NCBI RefSeq assembly: GCF_014204715.1
Contig: NZ_JACHLY010000001.1
Span: 1,178,001 to 1,242,000, forward strand
Reading direction: 5' to 3'
Source: Streptomonospora salina
GTDB taxonomy: Bacteria > Actinomycetota > Actinomycetes > Streptosporangiales > Streptosporangiaceae
Length of the DNA: 64,000 bases
Below are positions 35,354 to 43,328 of this stretch, in pieces. Under the pieces are notes generated by a model. It did no database searches. It saw only the letters and a program-made list of their open reading frames with translations, and was not told the origin of the DNA. Position 1 is the stretch's first letter; each line of letters starts with the position of its first letter. The translations under genes were made by a program, and so were the position numbers.

Positions 35354-35839
35354 TCAACTGCAGTACTGCCACGATTGGTCGCCGCCGATCCCCATCGCGC
35401 CGGTCTCCGGGTGCTCCACCCAGCCCCGGTAGTTCACGCAGTGGCCGCGCGCCCAGTCCGTGACCGCCGAGTAGTGGCCGTAGTCGTCGTCGTGGTCGGC
35501 GGGCGGATTGTCGCGGCCCTGAACGCCCAGTGCCGCGGAGGCGTAGCTCGCGGTGCCGTGGGCGACGCCGAACTTGCGGGTGACCACGCAGTTGTGCCCG
35601 CTCCTCGTACCGGCGTCGTTCCAGAGCAGGTACACCCGGCCGAGCCGCTCCCCGAAGGCCGTGACGTCGCTGTGTTCCAGCACTTCGTAGTCGCCGTCCC
35701 AGCCGCAGCCCACACTGGACGTGACAGCCGAATGCAGCGTATGCGCGGCCGCGGGGACGGATGTCAGGCCCAATGCCAGAACGACGGCGGAGAGCGCTAT
35801 CACGCCGCGCCGGATATTCCGTTTCAGAAGACCAGTCAA
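35354..35839 (-). CDS. Secreted SapA-like protein, copy 2
   Basis: A 161-residue paralogue of copy 1: both share AAAHTLHSAVTS, VGCGWDGDYEVLE, GRVYLLWND, GHNCVVTRK and the WARG-C pattern. The likely start is TTG 35839 (AAAGGA upstream), which aligns exactly with the start of copy 1; other frames upstream extend without a start signal. Signal peptide with PAAAH cleavage region. It differs by an insertion NPPADHDDDYGHY and a Gly-rich C-terminus ending WQYCS. Same strand and 87 bp from copy 1, so a recent tandem duplication and probably one transcript. Confidence 0.78.
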   Translation of the reverse strand: MTGLLKRNIRRGVIALSAVVLALGLTSVPAAAHTLHSAVTSSVGCGWDGDYEVLEHSDVTAFGERLGRVYLLWNDAGTRSGHNCVVTRKFGVAHGTASYASAALGVQGRDNPPADHDDDYGHYSAVTDWARGHCVNYRGWVEHPETGAMGIGGDQSWQYCS

Positions 35840-36432
35840 CCCCTTTTCCTTTCGCTTTCCCACTGTTTCGACACATCGCCCTGCCGGCTTCTCTTTCCCG
35901 CACCGCCTCCTGCCGAACGGTTCGCGCCGGTGGACACCGCCCGGCTCCGCATTCGGAAAATCGCCGATACAGCCCCGGAGGGACGACGAATCGGGGAATC
36001 CGAGCACGGCAGACGCGCCATCCTCATTTCCGCGCACCGTGCCGGTTCGCACTCGCTCCAGAGAAACGGACATCGACCACAAGAATAGCGAAGCCGTAGC
36101 CGCCTAGAAACCCCAGAATGATCACTGCGCACTGAATGGGCTTGCCCCGGCCAGGCGTGACCAGTAGCAATGCATGTTATTTTCGCGATGTCCGGATGCG
36201 GCCGGAGGGAACATGCATGCACGCGAGCCCCACCCGACCCGCGGCTGTCGCGGCGCGGCCGGCCCACCGGCGGGTGCCGCATGGCGCCCGAGGTCGCGCC
36301 GTGCAGACCAACGGTGACCGCGGGACGTGCCTCCGCAGAATCGTTCCGGCGCCAATGGTGGCTCCCCGCCTCCGTGGGGCATGCTGTGCGAGGGACGCGC
36401 AGAGCGGATGCGACGAGGATTGGACGGCACCG
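35840..36432. promoter_or_regulatory. Divergent upstream region, SapA-like pair / dhaL
   Basis: About 590 bp with no supported gene. It is less GC-rich than average near 36060-36200. TGCATGTT at 36171-36178 and AACATGCA at 36210-36217 form an inverted repeat with a 31-nt spacer. This is where a separate dhaL promoter would have to lie. Confidence 0.4.
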
Positions 36433-37059
36433 GTGGACATCGAACTCGCCCGCACCTGGGTGCGGGGCATCGGCGCGGCCGTCGAACGCGAGCGGGAGCG
36501 GCTGGGCGAGCTGGACGCCGCCGTCGGCGACGGCGACCACGGCACCAACATGCACCGCGGCTTCGACGCGGCCGTGGCGGCGGTTGCGGCGATGGACCCG
36601 GACTCGGTCGGCGCGGTGCTGACCACGACCGGCACCACGCTGGTCTCCAAGGTCGGCGGCGCCTCCGGTCCGCTGTACGGCACGGCGTTGCGCGCCGCGG
36701 GCAAGAAGCTGGACGCGGAGCGCGCCGAACCGGCCGAGGTGGGCGCCGCGCTGACCGCGGCGCTGGAGGAGGTGCGCCGCCTCGGCGGCGCGCAGCCCGG
36801 CGACAAGACGATGGTCGACGCGTTGGCGCCCGCCGTGGACGCGTTCGTCCGGGCGGCCGACTCCGGCGGCCGGCTCGGCGCGGCGGCGCGCGCCGCCGCC
36901 GACGCGGCCGAGGAGGGCATGCGGGCCACCGAGCCGATGCAGGCGCGCAAAGGCCGGGCGTCCTATCTCGGCGAACGCAGCATCGGCCATGTGGATCCGG
37001 GCGCGGTGTCCACGGCCCTGATGATGCGGGCGCTGGCCGACGCGGCCGCCGAGTGCTGA
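36433..37059 (+). CDS. dhaL: Dihydroxyacetone kinase ADP-binding subunit DhaL
   Basis: A 208-residue subunit that holds ADP as a permanent cofactor, rephosphorylated by DhaM. Motifs: DAAVGDGDHGTNMHRGF (Mg-binding aspartates), TGTTLVSKVGGASGPLYGTAL, GDKTMVDALAPA and KGRASYLGERSIGHVDPGA. GTG 36433 fits the family N-terminus (VDIELARTWVRG); a GAGGA lies about 14 nt upstream, a little far. It is separated from dhaK by 1.77 kb, a terminator and two inverted genes. Confidence 0.94.
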   Translation: MDIELARTWVRGIGAAVERERERLGELDAAVGDGDHGTNMHRGFDAAVAAVAAMDPDSVGAVLTTTGTTLVSKVGGASGPLYGTALRAAGKKLDAERAEPAEVGAALTAALEEVRRLGGAQPGDKTMVDALAPAVDAFVRAADSGGRLGAAARAAADAAEEGMRATEPMQARKGRASYLGERSIGHVDPGAVSTALMMRALADAAAEC

Positions 37060-37069
37060 ATCGGCGGGC

Positions 37070-37105
37070 GCGGAGCCGGGGCGCGGTCCCCGGCGCCGGC
37101 TCCGC
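37070..37105. terminator. Bidirectional terminator, dhaL / LCP gene
   Basis: Perfect 10-bp stem GCGGAGCCGG / CCGGCTCCGC in the 52-bp gap between converging genes. Confidence 0.7.
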
Positions 37106-37111
37106 GGCGCA

Positions 37112-38125
37112 TCAGTTCAGGCTCCGGGCGTCGTTGGCGAGGTCGTGCTCGTCGACGTAGGCATGGAGGCGGCCCTGCTCCAGCGCCGCGAACAGGCCGT
37201 CGTTGACCGGGGTGTCCAGCCGCAGCACGTTCTTGCCGTCGATCCATGCCGGCTCGTCGACCGCCAGGGTGACGAAGACGGCGTTGTCCGGCCCGGCATC
37301 GAGCAGCCGCAGCGCGGCCGCCTGCAGCGTCGCGGCGGTGACCCGGTCGTCGACGGCCAGTGACTCGCCGGCGGCGGTGAGGAACGCGTCGAGCCGCCCC
37401 GGGTCGGAAGCCAGGTCCGAGGCCGCCTTCTCGGCGATCGCGTTGAGGAACACCTGCTGGCGCGCCACCCGGTCGATGTCGCTGCCGGAGAGGCCCTTGC
37501 GTTCGCGGACGAACCGCAGAGCCTCCTCGCCGTCCATGTCGTTCTCGCCCTGTTCCCAGTGCCAGCCGTTGGTGGGGTCGCGGATTTCGCGGGGCAGGTC
37601 GAGCGTGACGCCGCCGAGCGCGTCGACCATGCGCTCGAACCCCGCGAAGTCCACGGCGGCGAAGTGGTCGATCGCGACGCCGCTGAACCGTTCGACGGTG
37701 CGCACCAGCAGCCGGGAGCCGCCTTGGCGGTAGGCCTCGTTGATCTTGTCCGTGCCGTGGCCGGGGATCGGCACCCAGGAGTCGCGCGGGAACGAGACGG
37801 CGAACACGCGGTCGGCGTCGGCGGGCATGTGCACCAGGATGATCACGTCGGAGCCCGATTCGCCGCTGCGCCACTTGCCGGCCGTGGCTTCGCCGCGCAG
37901 ATCCGATCCCACGACCAGCCAGTTCTCTCCGGGGTCGGCGTCGGCGGAGGCGCGGTCCTCGGGCAGCGCGCCGGAGATGCGGTCGATGCCGGCGTCGTAG
38001 GCTCCGGTGCGCCACACCACGGCCCCGGCGGCGGCCGCGACCAGCACGAGCAGGACGATGCACACGGACGCGGCCACCCGCCGGGCCCGGCTGCGGGCCC
38101 GGTGCCTGGTGTGCGACGGTGCCAT
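37112..38125 (-). CDS. LytR-CpsA-Psr family cell-wall glycopolymer transferase
   Basis: A 337-residue membrane-anchored enzyme that attaches phosphate-linked glycopolymers to peptidoglycan. Short basic cytoplasmic start, one membrane helix (about 17-38), then the extracellular LCP domain with SDVIILVHMPADADRVFAVSFPRDSWVPIPGHGTDKINEAY (conserved Arg-Asp pair and DKIN), and the downstream arginines of ALRFVRERKGLSGSDIDRVARQQVF. Single gene, convergent with dhaL. Confidence 0.93.
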   Translation of the reverse strand: MAPSHTRHRARSRARRVAASVCIVLLVLVAAAAGAVVWRTGAYDAGIDRISGALPEDRASADADPGENWLVVGSDLRGEATAGKWRSGESGSDVIILVHMPADADRVFAVSFPRDSWVPIPGHGTDKINEAYRQGGSRLLVRTVERFSGVAIDHFAAVDFAGFERMVDALGGVTLDLPREIRDPTNGWHWEQGENDMDGEEALRFVRERKGLSGSDIDRVARQQVFLNAIAEKAASDLASDPGRLDAFLTAAGESLAVDDRVTAATLQAAALRLLDAGPDNAVFVTLAVDEPAWIDGKNVLRLDTPVNDGLFAALEQGRLHAYVDEHDLANDARSLN

Positions 38126-38233
38126 AGGGCGTCTTCGATCGGTTCGGTACGTATGTACTGCGCCTCGACGATCAGCTTTCCCGCACCGCTCGGCGTCCTC
38201 ACCCGCTGCGGCCGGTTTTCGGTGTCACCGCCC

Positions 38234-38268
38234 CGGCGCCTCCGGCCGGTGCGGCCGGTACGGCGCCG
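38234..38268. terminator. Bipartite hairpin after the 105-aa gene
   Basis: CGGCGCC / GGCGCCG outer and CCGGCCG / CGGCCGG inner stems, downstream of the leftward gene at 38375-38692. Confidence 0.5.
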
Positions 38269-38374
38269 CGCGCAGGGGTTCTCCGCCTCGGTGCCGCCGC
38301 GGCCGCGGCGGCGGGCTCCACGGGGCCGCGGCGGGTGCGTTCCCAGCGAGGCCGCACCGTATCGGTGCAGCCGC

Positions 38375-38692
38375 TCAGGCGCCGAGGAGCTCGGGCTCGC
38401 GTCCGTGCGCGTTCCACAGTGCGCCGGCCAGTTCCTCGTCGAGTTCGCTGACGGTCGCCGCGGGGGGCGCCGGGACCGGTCCCGCGCTCCGGGCGCCGCC
38501 GACCACCCGGGCGGTGGCGGTACGCAGCCGTTCCAGTCGCGTACCGACCTCGGCGGGGTCGGTGGCGACGGCCGTCTCGTAGGCCTTCAGCGCGTGCAGC
38601 AGGTCCAGCAGGCGCAGGTGGGCGGCGTCGGTCTTGGCGTCGCGCAAGGCGTGATCGACTGCGGCGCGGGTCTTGCGCAGGCTGATGTTCAT
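38375..38692 (-). CDS. Hypothetical 105-aa helical protein next to hsp20
   Basis: A 105-residue cytoplasmic protein that I do not recognise. Starts ATG 38692 with AAAGGA upstream. The N-terminal 60 residues are predicted helical and charged (MNISLRKTRAAVDHALRDAK, DAAHLRLLDLLHALKAYETAVA), then a Gly/Ala/Pro linker and an acidic C-terminal helix (SELDEELAGALWNAHGREPE). It follows hsp20 on the same strand after 160 bp, so it may be part of the same heat-shock transcript. Confidence 0.6.
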   Translation of the reverse strand: MNISLRKTRAAVDHALRDAKTDAAHLRLLDLLHALKAYETAVATDPAEVGTRLERLRTATARVVGGARSAGPVPAPPAATVSELDEELAGALWNAHGREPELLGA

Positions 38693-38852
38693 CGTGCTCG
38701 ATGTTCCTTTCCGTGACGGCGGGACCGTATCCGTGGCGGCGGGCTGCCGCCGGCGGGGCGGGCCCGGGACACCGGGGACGGGCGAACGCGTCGGGCAGGG
38801 CCGCGCGGCGGTGCGCCGGCCCTGCCCTCGCGGCTGCCGCGGGGGTATGCGC

Positions 38853-39281
38853 TCAGGCGTCGATCCGGCGCGCCTGGCTGCTCCCGCTGACGTTGATCTT
38901 GCGTGGCTTGGCCTGTTCGGCCACCGGCACGCGGAGCGTGAGGACGCCGTCGACGTACTCGGCCGAGATGTTGTCGGTGTCCAGCGTCTCGCCGAGGAAC
39001 AGCTGCCGGGAGAACGTGCCCGAAGGGCGCTCGGCCACGACCGTCTCTCGCCCTTCATACGCGGTGTCGGCCCGATCGGCCGTGACGGTCAGCACGTTGC
39101 GCTCGACTTCCAGGTCGATGGACTCGGGCCGGACGCCGGGCAGGTCGAAGTCGACCACGAACGAGTCGCCGTCCCGGTAGGCGTCCATCGGCATGCCGCC
39201 TGCGGGCTGGAGGCCGTCGTCGAGCAGGCGCTGGGTGATCCGGTCGAAACCGCGGAAGGGGTCTGTACGCATCAGCATCAT
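38853..39281 (-). CDS. Hsp20/alpha-crystallin small heat-shock protein
   Basis: A 142-residue holdase chaperone. Alpha-crystallin domain from about residue 36 (AYRDGDSFVVDFDLPGVRPESIDLEVERNVLTVTA) to the signature AEYVDGVLTLRVPVAEQ; N-terminal oligomerisation arm MMLMRTDPFRGFDRITQRLL and short basic C-terminal tail lacking a clear IxI motif. ATG 39281 behind GGAGG. Divergent from an HspR-like gene; an inverted repeat lies in between. Confidence 0.94.
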   Translation of the reverse strand: MMLMRTDPFRGFDRITQRLLDDGLQPAGGMPMDAYRDGDSFVVDFDLPGVRPESIDLEVERNVLTVTADRADTAYEGRETVVAERPSGTFSRQLFLGETLDTDNISAEYVDGVLTLRVPVAEQAKPRKINVSGSSQARRIDA

Positions 39282-39303
39282 GGTCACCTCCGTAGTCGCT
39301 TAC

Positions 39304-39328
39304 AACCTGATGCGAGGAGACGCAGGTT
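39304..39328. promoter_or_regulatory. Inverted repeat between hsp20 and the HspR-like gene
   Basis: AACCTG-N13-CAGGTT, 23 bp upstream of the hsp20 start. It differs from the HspR HAIR consensus (CTTGAGT-N7-ACTCAAG), so it would be a divergent site if bound by the neighbouring regulator. Confidence 0.4.
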
Positions 39329-39459
39329 TTATACCACAGGTGCGGGAGAATAAACATCGATGCACGCAGAAGAAGATTCGTACCTGGGGATGAGGAAACA
39401 TGGCCTCCCGCACCCTCCGGGGTGCCGGGGGCGCCCCCTGCCGCGGAAGGACCCCGCCG

Positions 39460-39750
39460 ATGACCGCAGACGGCCGCCCCGGACCGGACCGGGCCCTGTA
39501 CACCATCTCGGTGGCCGCCGGCCTCGCCGGGATCTCGCCGCAGTCGCTGCGCCTCTACGAGCAGCGCGGGCTGCTCCACCCCGCGCGCACGGGCGGCGGC
39601 ACACGTCTGTACAGCGACAACGACATCGACCGGCTGCGGCGCATCAACCGCTTGGCCGAGGAGGGCGTCAACCTCGCCGGGATCTCCCGCATCCTCGACC
39701 TGCAGGAGGAGAACACCCGGCTGCGCGGCTCCGGCGCCGAGGAGAGCTGA
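39460..39750 (+). CDS. HspR-like MerR-family repressor
   Basis: A 96-residue MerR-type DNA-binding protein close to HspR, the repressor of actinobacterial heat-shock genes: YTISVAAGLAGISPQSLRLYEQRGLLHPAR, TGGGTRLYSDNDIDRLRRI and EEGVNLAGISRILDLQEEN. ATG 39460 with GGAAGG 9 nt upstream; ATG 39400 is a longer alternative. The C-terminal coiled coil is very short. It is not in a dnaK operon here but divergent from hsp20, so its target is probably hsp20 and itself. Confidence 0.88.
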   Translation: MTADGRPGPDRALYTISVAAGLAGISPQSLRLYEQRGLLHPARTGGGTRLYSDNDIDRLRRINRLAEEGVNLAGISRILDLQEENTRLRGSGAEES

Positions 39751-39771
39751 GGCCGCAGACAGGGTGTGACC

Positions 39772-41130
39772 TCAGCCCTCCTCGGCGGCGGAGCCGCCCG
39801 GGTCGTCGGCCGACGCGCCCTGCCGGCGCCGCGGGCGCCGGGCGAAGGGCGCCGCGACGGCGATCAGCGCGGGCAGCACCGCCAGCGCGAGCACGGGCGG
39901 CAGGTAGGAGCCGGCCAGGTCGCGGCCCAGCGACAGCAGCAGCGGAGCCACCGCGGTGGAGGACACCGCCACCGACTGGGTAAGCCCGCGCAGCGTGCCC
40001 AGGCTCGCGGTGCCGTAGTAGTACGGGAACGCCGCGGCCTCCACCGAGCGGGCTCCCGCGGCCCCCGCGCCCAGGGCCATCCCGTAGGTGACGGCGGTCA
40101 GGCCCGGACCGACGACCGGCAGCATGCACAGCGCCGCCGTCTGCATCGCCATACACCCCATGATCAGCAGCTTCGGGGAGAAGCGGTCGGTGGCGGCGCT
40201 GAAGCCGAACGACGCCAGCAGCCCGGCCGCGGTCTGGGGCAGGAAGTTGGCCGCGGCCTGGGCGGGGGTCAGCCCTTGCTCGCCCAGGACCGATACCTGG
40301 TGGAAGAACACCGCCGTGGTCACCAGGCCGCTGCAGGCCACGGCGCCGGTGATGATCCAGAACATCGAGGTGCGCATGATCGCGCGCAGCGGCCAGGCGG
40401 TCTCGGCCGCCCCGCCGCCGTCGGCGTCCTGCGCCCCGGTGCCGCCGTCGCTCGCGCGCGCGCCGCGCAGCCCCCACACGGCGATGGGCAGCACGATCAC
40501 CCATACCGCCAGCGCCTCGCCGAAGACGGCCGCGCGCCAGCCGAGTTCGGCGATGATGCGCTCGGTGGCTACGGGCACCAGCGAGATCCCGGCCGTGCCG
40601 AGGGCCGTGGTGGCGCCGATGGCGGTCCCGCGCTTGCGGGTCACGGCGATGGCGACGGCGGTGGTGGCCACCAGCGTCATGCCGCCCTGGCCCAGCGCGC
40701 GGGCGCCCACGAAGGCCACGGTCAGTCCGACGATGCCTTCGACCAGCGACAGCAGCGTCAGAAAGCAGCCGAATACCAGCGCGACCGCCGCCAGGACGGG
40801 CCGCACGCCGAACCGGTCGACGGCGCGGCCGATCCAGGGCAGTGCGGCCGCACCGCACAGGGTGCCGATCATGTAGGCGGTGGACACGGCCGAGCGGCTG
40901 ACGTCCAGGTCGCGGATGAAATGGTCGATCAGCACCGACATCCCGGCGGTCTGACCGGGGCCGCTCATCGCGAGGACGAGCCCGCACAGCGCGACCGCCG
41001 CGATCGGGCGCCGCGCGCCGCTCGCGCCGGTGGCGGTGCCGGAACCGGCACCGGAGTCGGCGGGCGGATCGGCGCCGGGGCCGGTCGGGGAACCGGAGCC
41101 GGTCTCAGGGCGTGCGGACAGCGGGGTCAC
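39772..41130 (-). CDS. MFS transporter (oxalate/formate-antiporter-like)
   Basis: A 452-residue twelve-helix major facilitator carrier. Hydrophobic segments begin at about residue 42 (RRPIAAVALCGLVLAMSGPGQTAG); the loop 2-3 signature GRAVDRFGVRPVLA and its second-half equivalent SAATDRFSPKLLIM are visible. The start is uncertain: GTG 41130 is likely, but the frame stays open to ATG 41304, and that extension reads across a 14-G tract. The first 40 residues are Gly/Pro/Ser-rich. Substrate unknown. It is convergent with the HspR-like gene, with a 21-bp gap. Confidence 0.88.
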   Translation of the reverse strand: MTPLSARPETGSGSPTGPGADPPADSGAGSGTATGASGARRPIAAVALCGLVLAMSGPGQTAGMSVLIDHFIRDLDVSRSAVSTAYMIGTLCGAAALPWIGRAVDRFGVRPVLAAVALVFGCFLTLLSLVEGIVGLTVAFVGARALGQGGMTLVATTAVAIAVTRKRGTAIGATTALGTAGISLVPVATERIIAELGWRAAVFGEALAVWVIVLPIAVWGLRGARASDGGTGAQDADGGGAAETAWPLRAIMRTSMFWIITGAVACSGLVTTAVFFHQVSVLGEQGLTPAQAAANFLPQTAAGLLASFGFSAATDRFSPKLLIMGCMAMQTAALCMLPVVGPGLTAVTYGMALGAGAAGARSVEAAAFPYYYGTASLGTLRGLTQSVAVSSTAVAPLLLSLGRDLAGSYLPPVLALAVLPALIAVAAPFARRPRRRQGASADDPGGSAAEEG

Positions 41131-41274
41131 CTGCTTTCGGGATGCGGCGGGCGCCGGAGGGGTGCGGAGGCTCCGGACCGGCCCCGGGAACCGGGGCCGG
41201 GGGATCATCGGATGTCTGTGGCGGTTCGGTGCGTGCGCGCTCGCGGCGCCGCCCCCGAACGCGCCGCCGTCGTC

Positions 41275-41288
41275 GGGGGGGGGGGGGG
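41275..41288. repeat. Run of 14 G residues
   Basis: Homopolymer G14 upstream of the MFS gene and in frame with its longest possible N-terminus. Long G runs are prone to slippage in cells and to length errors in sequencing. Confidence 0.8.
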
Positions 41289-41394
41289 CGCCCCGGCCCG
41301 TCACACTCCGATCACAAAGGAATACGGTATCCCACCCCCGGTTCCGAGTCGCGCCCGCCCCGAGCGGAGCGGCCCGGGGCGGGCCGCGCGCCGG

Positions 41395-41931
41395 TCAGGG
41401 CACCAGGCCCACGTGGGCCAGCGCCTGGCGCAGCAGCACGCCCTGGCCCCCGGCCATCTCCTGCTGCACGTTCTCGCTCACGGCCTCCTCCGGGGAGAAC
41501 CACACCAGGTCCAGCGCGTCCCGGCGGGGTCGGCAGTCGCCGGTGACCGGCACCACGTAAGCCAGCGACACCGCGTGCTGGCGCGGATCGTGGAAGGGAG
41601 TGATACCGGGCGTGGGGAAGTACTCCGCAACGGTGAACGGCTGCGGCGAGGACGGCACGTGCGGCAGCGCGACCGGCCCCAAGTCCTTCTCCAGGTGGCG
41701 CAGCAGGGCGTCGCGGATGCGCTCGTGGAACAGCACACGCCCCGACACCAGGGAGCGGCTGAAGGTCTGGTCGGGCGCCACGCCCAGCAGCAGGCCGACG
41801 CCGGTCACCGTCCCCGATTCGTCCACGCGCACGGGCACGGCGTTGACGTAGACGATGGGCAGGCGTCCGCGCGCGTCCTCGATCTCGGTGTCGGAGAGCC
41901 AGCCGGGCGAGGTGTCCGTGGTATCTGTCAT
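41395..41931 (-). CDS. NUDIX hydrolase family protein (DUF4916)
   Basis: A 178-residue cytoplasmic protein. LPIVYVNAVPVRVDESGTVTGVGLLLG forms the first strands, followed by a degenerate Nudix box, GRVLFHERIRDALLRHLEKDLG, with the GX5E spacing and an R-x-L-E-K-D-L-G ending in place of REUXEEXGU. The later half (PFHDPRQHAVSLAYVVPVTGD, LDLVWFSPEEA) is typical of the DUF4916 group. One catalytic Glu of the box is Asp, so activity may be altered. Substrate unknown. Confidence 0.85.
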   Translation of the reverse strand: MTDTTDTSPGWLSDTEIEDARGRLPIVYVNAVPVRVDESGTVTGVGLLLGVAPDQTFSRSLVSGRVLFHERIRDALLRHLEKDLGPVALPHVPSSPQPFTVAEYFPTPGITPFHDPRQHAVSLAYVVPVTGDCRPRRDALDLVWFSPEEAVSENVQQEMAGGQGVLLRQALAHVGLVP

Positions 41932-41948
41932 GGCCCGAGTTCTACCGT

Positions 41949-43328
41949 TCAGGAAACGTGTAAAAACGTGCCCTGAGCCGTCGCCTCGCGGCGCGGCGTC
42001 GGCCCCGCCCCTTCGGGCGGGGCCTTCCCGTGGCGATACCCATAGCCGGCACGGCCGGTCTTACGCGGGTTTCCAGCGGGCTCGTTCATCCTCGCCCCGC
42101 AACTCGGGGAGGAGGCGGCCTCGGCGAGGCCGGCGAGATTGCGGGCGGCGTTGGCGTCGCGGTCGGCGACCACCCCGCACGCCTCGCAGGCGAACGTCCG
42201 CTCCGACAGGCGCAGCTTGGCTTTCACCGCACCGCAGTCGTTGCAGGTTTTGGAGCTGGGGAACCACCGGTCGGCCACCACCAGGCGGCGACCGTACCAG
42301 GCGGCCTTGTAGGTAAGTTGGCGCCGCACCTCGCCCATGCCGGTGTCGGAGACCGCGCGGGCCAGGCGCCGGTTGGCGACCATCCCGGACACGTTCAGGT
42401 CCTCGATCACGATGGTGTCGAACTCGTCCACCAGTCGGGTGGTGAGCCGGTGGAGCCCGTCGCGGCGGGCGGCGGCCGCCTTGGTGTGGAGGCGGTCGGC
42501 GGCGGCGCGGGCTTTGCGCCACCGGTTGGACGGTTGCTGCCCGGTGCGCCGGTCGGGGCCCCGGCGCCGGGAGGCCCGCCGCTGGGCGCGGCGGAGCCTA
42601 CGCTGGGTCTTGTCGAGGTGTTTGGGGTTGTCGACGGTCGCGCCGGTGGACAGCACCGCCAGGTGCTTGATTCCCAGGTCCACGCCCACGGTCCCGCCGT
42701 CTGTGGCCGGGACCGGTGCTGGAGCGGTCTTCTCCACGGTGAAGGACACGTGCCACCGCCCCCGCTGGAAGCTCACGGTGGCCGCCAGGATGCGAGCGCT
42801 GCCCCGGTACAGGTGGCGCGCGAGCTTGCGAGTGGACTCATGCGTGCGCACCGCCCCGATCCGGGGCAGCTTCACGTGCCGGTTGTCGGTCCCGTCCAGC
42901 CCGAAGGCGCCGGTGGTGATGCGGAAGGATTTACGGGAGCGTTTGGACTTGAACCGGGGGAAGGCGACCTTCCTCCCGGCGCGCGTCCCGGTGCGGGAGG
43001 CGTTCCAGTTCTTCAGCGCGGCCGCGAGATCGGCCACCCCGCAGGCGTAGGCCTCTTTGGAGTTCTCGCCCCACCAGGGGGCCACCGCGTGCTTGGCGGC
43101 GTTCCACTGTTTGCGCAGACCGTAGGCCGACCAATTCAGACTCGGGGTCAGCTCCGCCTCGGACACGCCGTAGGAGCGCTCCGCCTCGCGCTGGCCCAGG
43201 TTGGCCTTGACGCGGGCCAGGCCCCAGTTGAAAGCGAACCGGGCCGCCCCGCAATGCGAGGCCAGCGCCTGTTCCTGCTCAGCGGTAGGCTCCAGCGCGA
43301 ACAGATACGCCTGGTGGTGCGTGCTCAC
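41949..43328 (-). CDS. tnpB: TnpB, RNA-guided nuclease of IS607-type element
   Basis: A 459-residue OrfB/TnpB protein, ancestor-type of Cas12 nucleases. RuvC residues are intact: Asp217 (VGVDLG), Glu309 (VIEDLNVSG) and Asp391 (DRDANAARN). Zinc ribbon Cys362, Cys365, Cys381, Cys384 (CNDCG, CEACG). The helical REC-like N-terminus (ALEPTAEQEQALASHCGAARFAFNWGLA) is complete. GTG 43328 overlaps the tnpA stop (GTGA). The stop codon TGA at 41949-41951 lies right at the left boundary, so its last coding bases touch flanking DNA. No frameshift: the element may still be active. Confidence 0.95.
   Translation of the reverse strand: MSTHHQAYLFALEPTAEQEQALASHCGAARFAFNWGLARVKANLGQREAERSYGVSEAELTPSLNWSAYGLRKQWNAAKHAVAPWWGENSKEAYACGVADLAAALKNWNASRTGTRAGRKVAFPRFKSKRSRKSFRITTGAFGLDGTDNRHVKLPRIGAVRTHESTRKLARHLYRGSARILAATVSFQRGRWHVSFTVEKTAPAPVPATDGGTVGVDLGIKHLAVLSTGATVDNPKHLDKTQRRLRRAQRRASRRRGPDRRTGQQPSNRWRKARAAADRLHTKAAAARRDGLHRLTTRLVDEFDTIVIEDLNVSGMVANRRLARAVSDTGMGEVRRQLTYKAAWYGRRLVVADRWFPSSKTCNDCGAVKAKLRLSERTFACEACGVVADRDANAARNLAGLAEAASSPSCGARMNEPAGNPRKTGRAGYGYRHGKAPPEGAGPTPRREATAQGTFLHVS
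41958..41968. repeat. Left inverted end of the IS607 element
   Basis: GTGTAAAAACG, exact inverse of 43930-43940. Confidence 0.75.
41958..42030 (-). ncRNA. Candidate omega/reRNA 3' scaffold region of tnpB
   Basis: TnpB guide RNAs derive from the 3' end of the tnpB transcript and run into the element end. Here a strong hairpin (10-bp stem GGCCCCGCCC / GGGCGGGGCC, loop CTTC, 42001-42024) lies inside the last 25 codons, 33-43 bp from the inverted end. The codons there encode a Gly/Pro-rich tail with no conserved domain. Boundaries are a guess. Confidence 0.35.
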
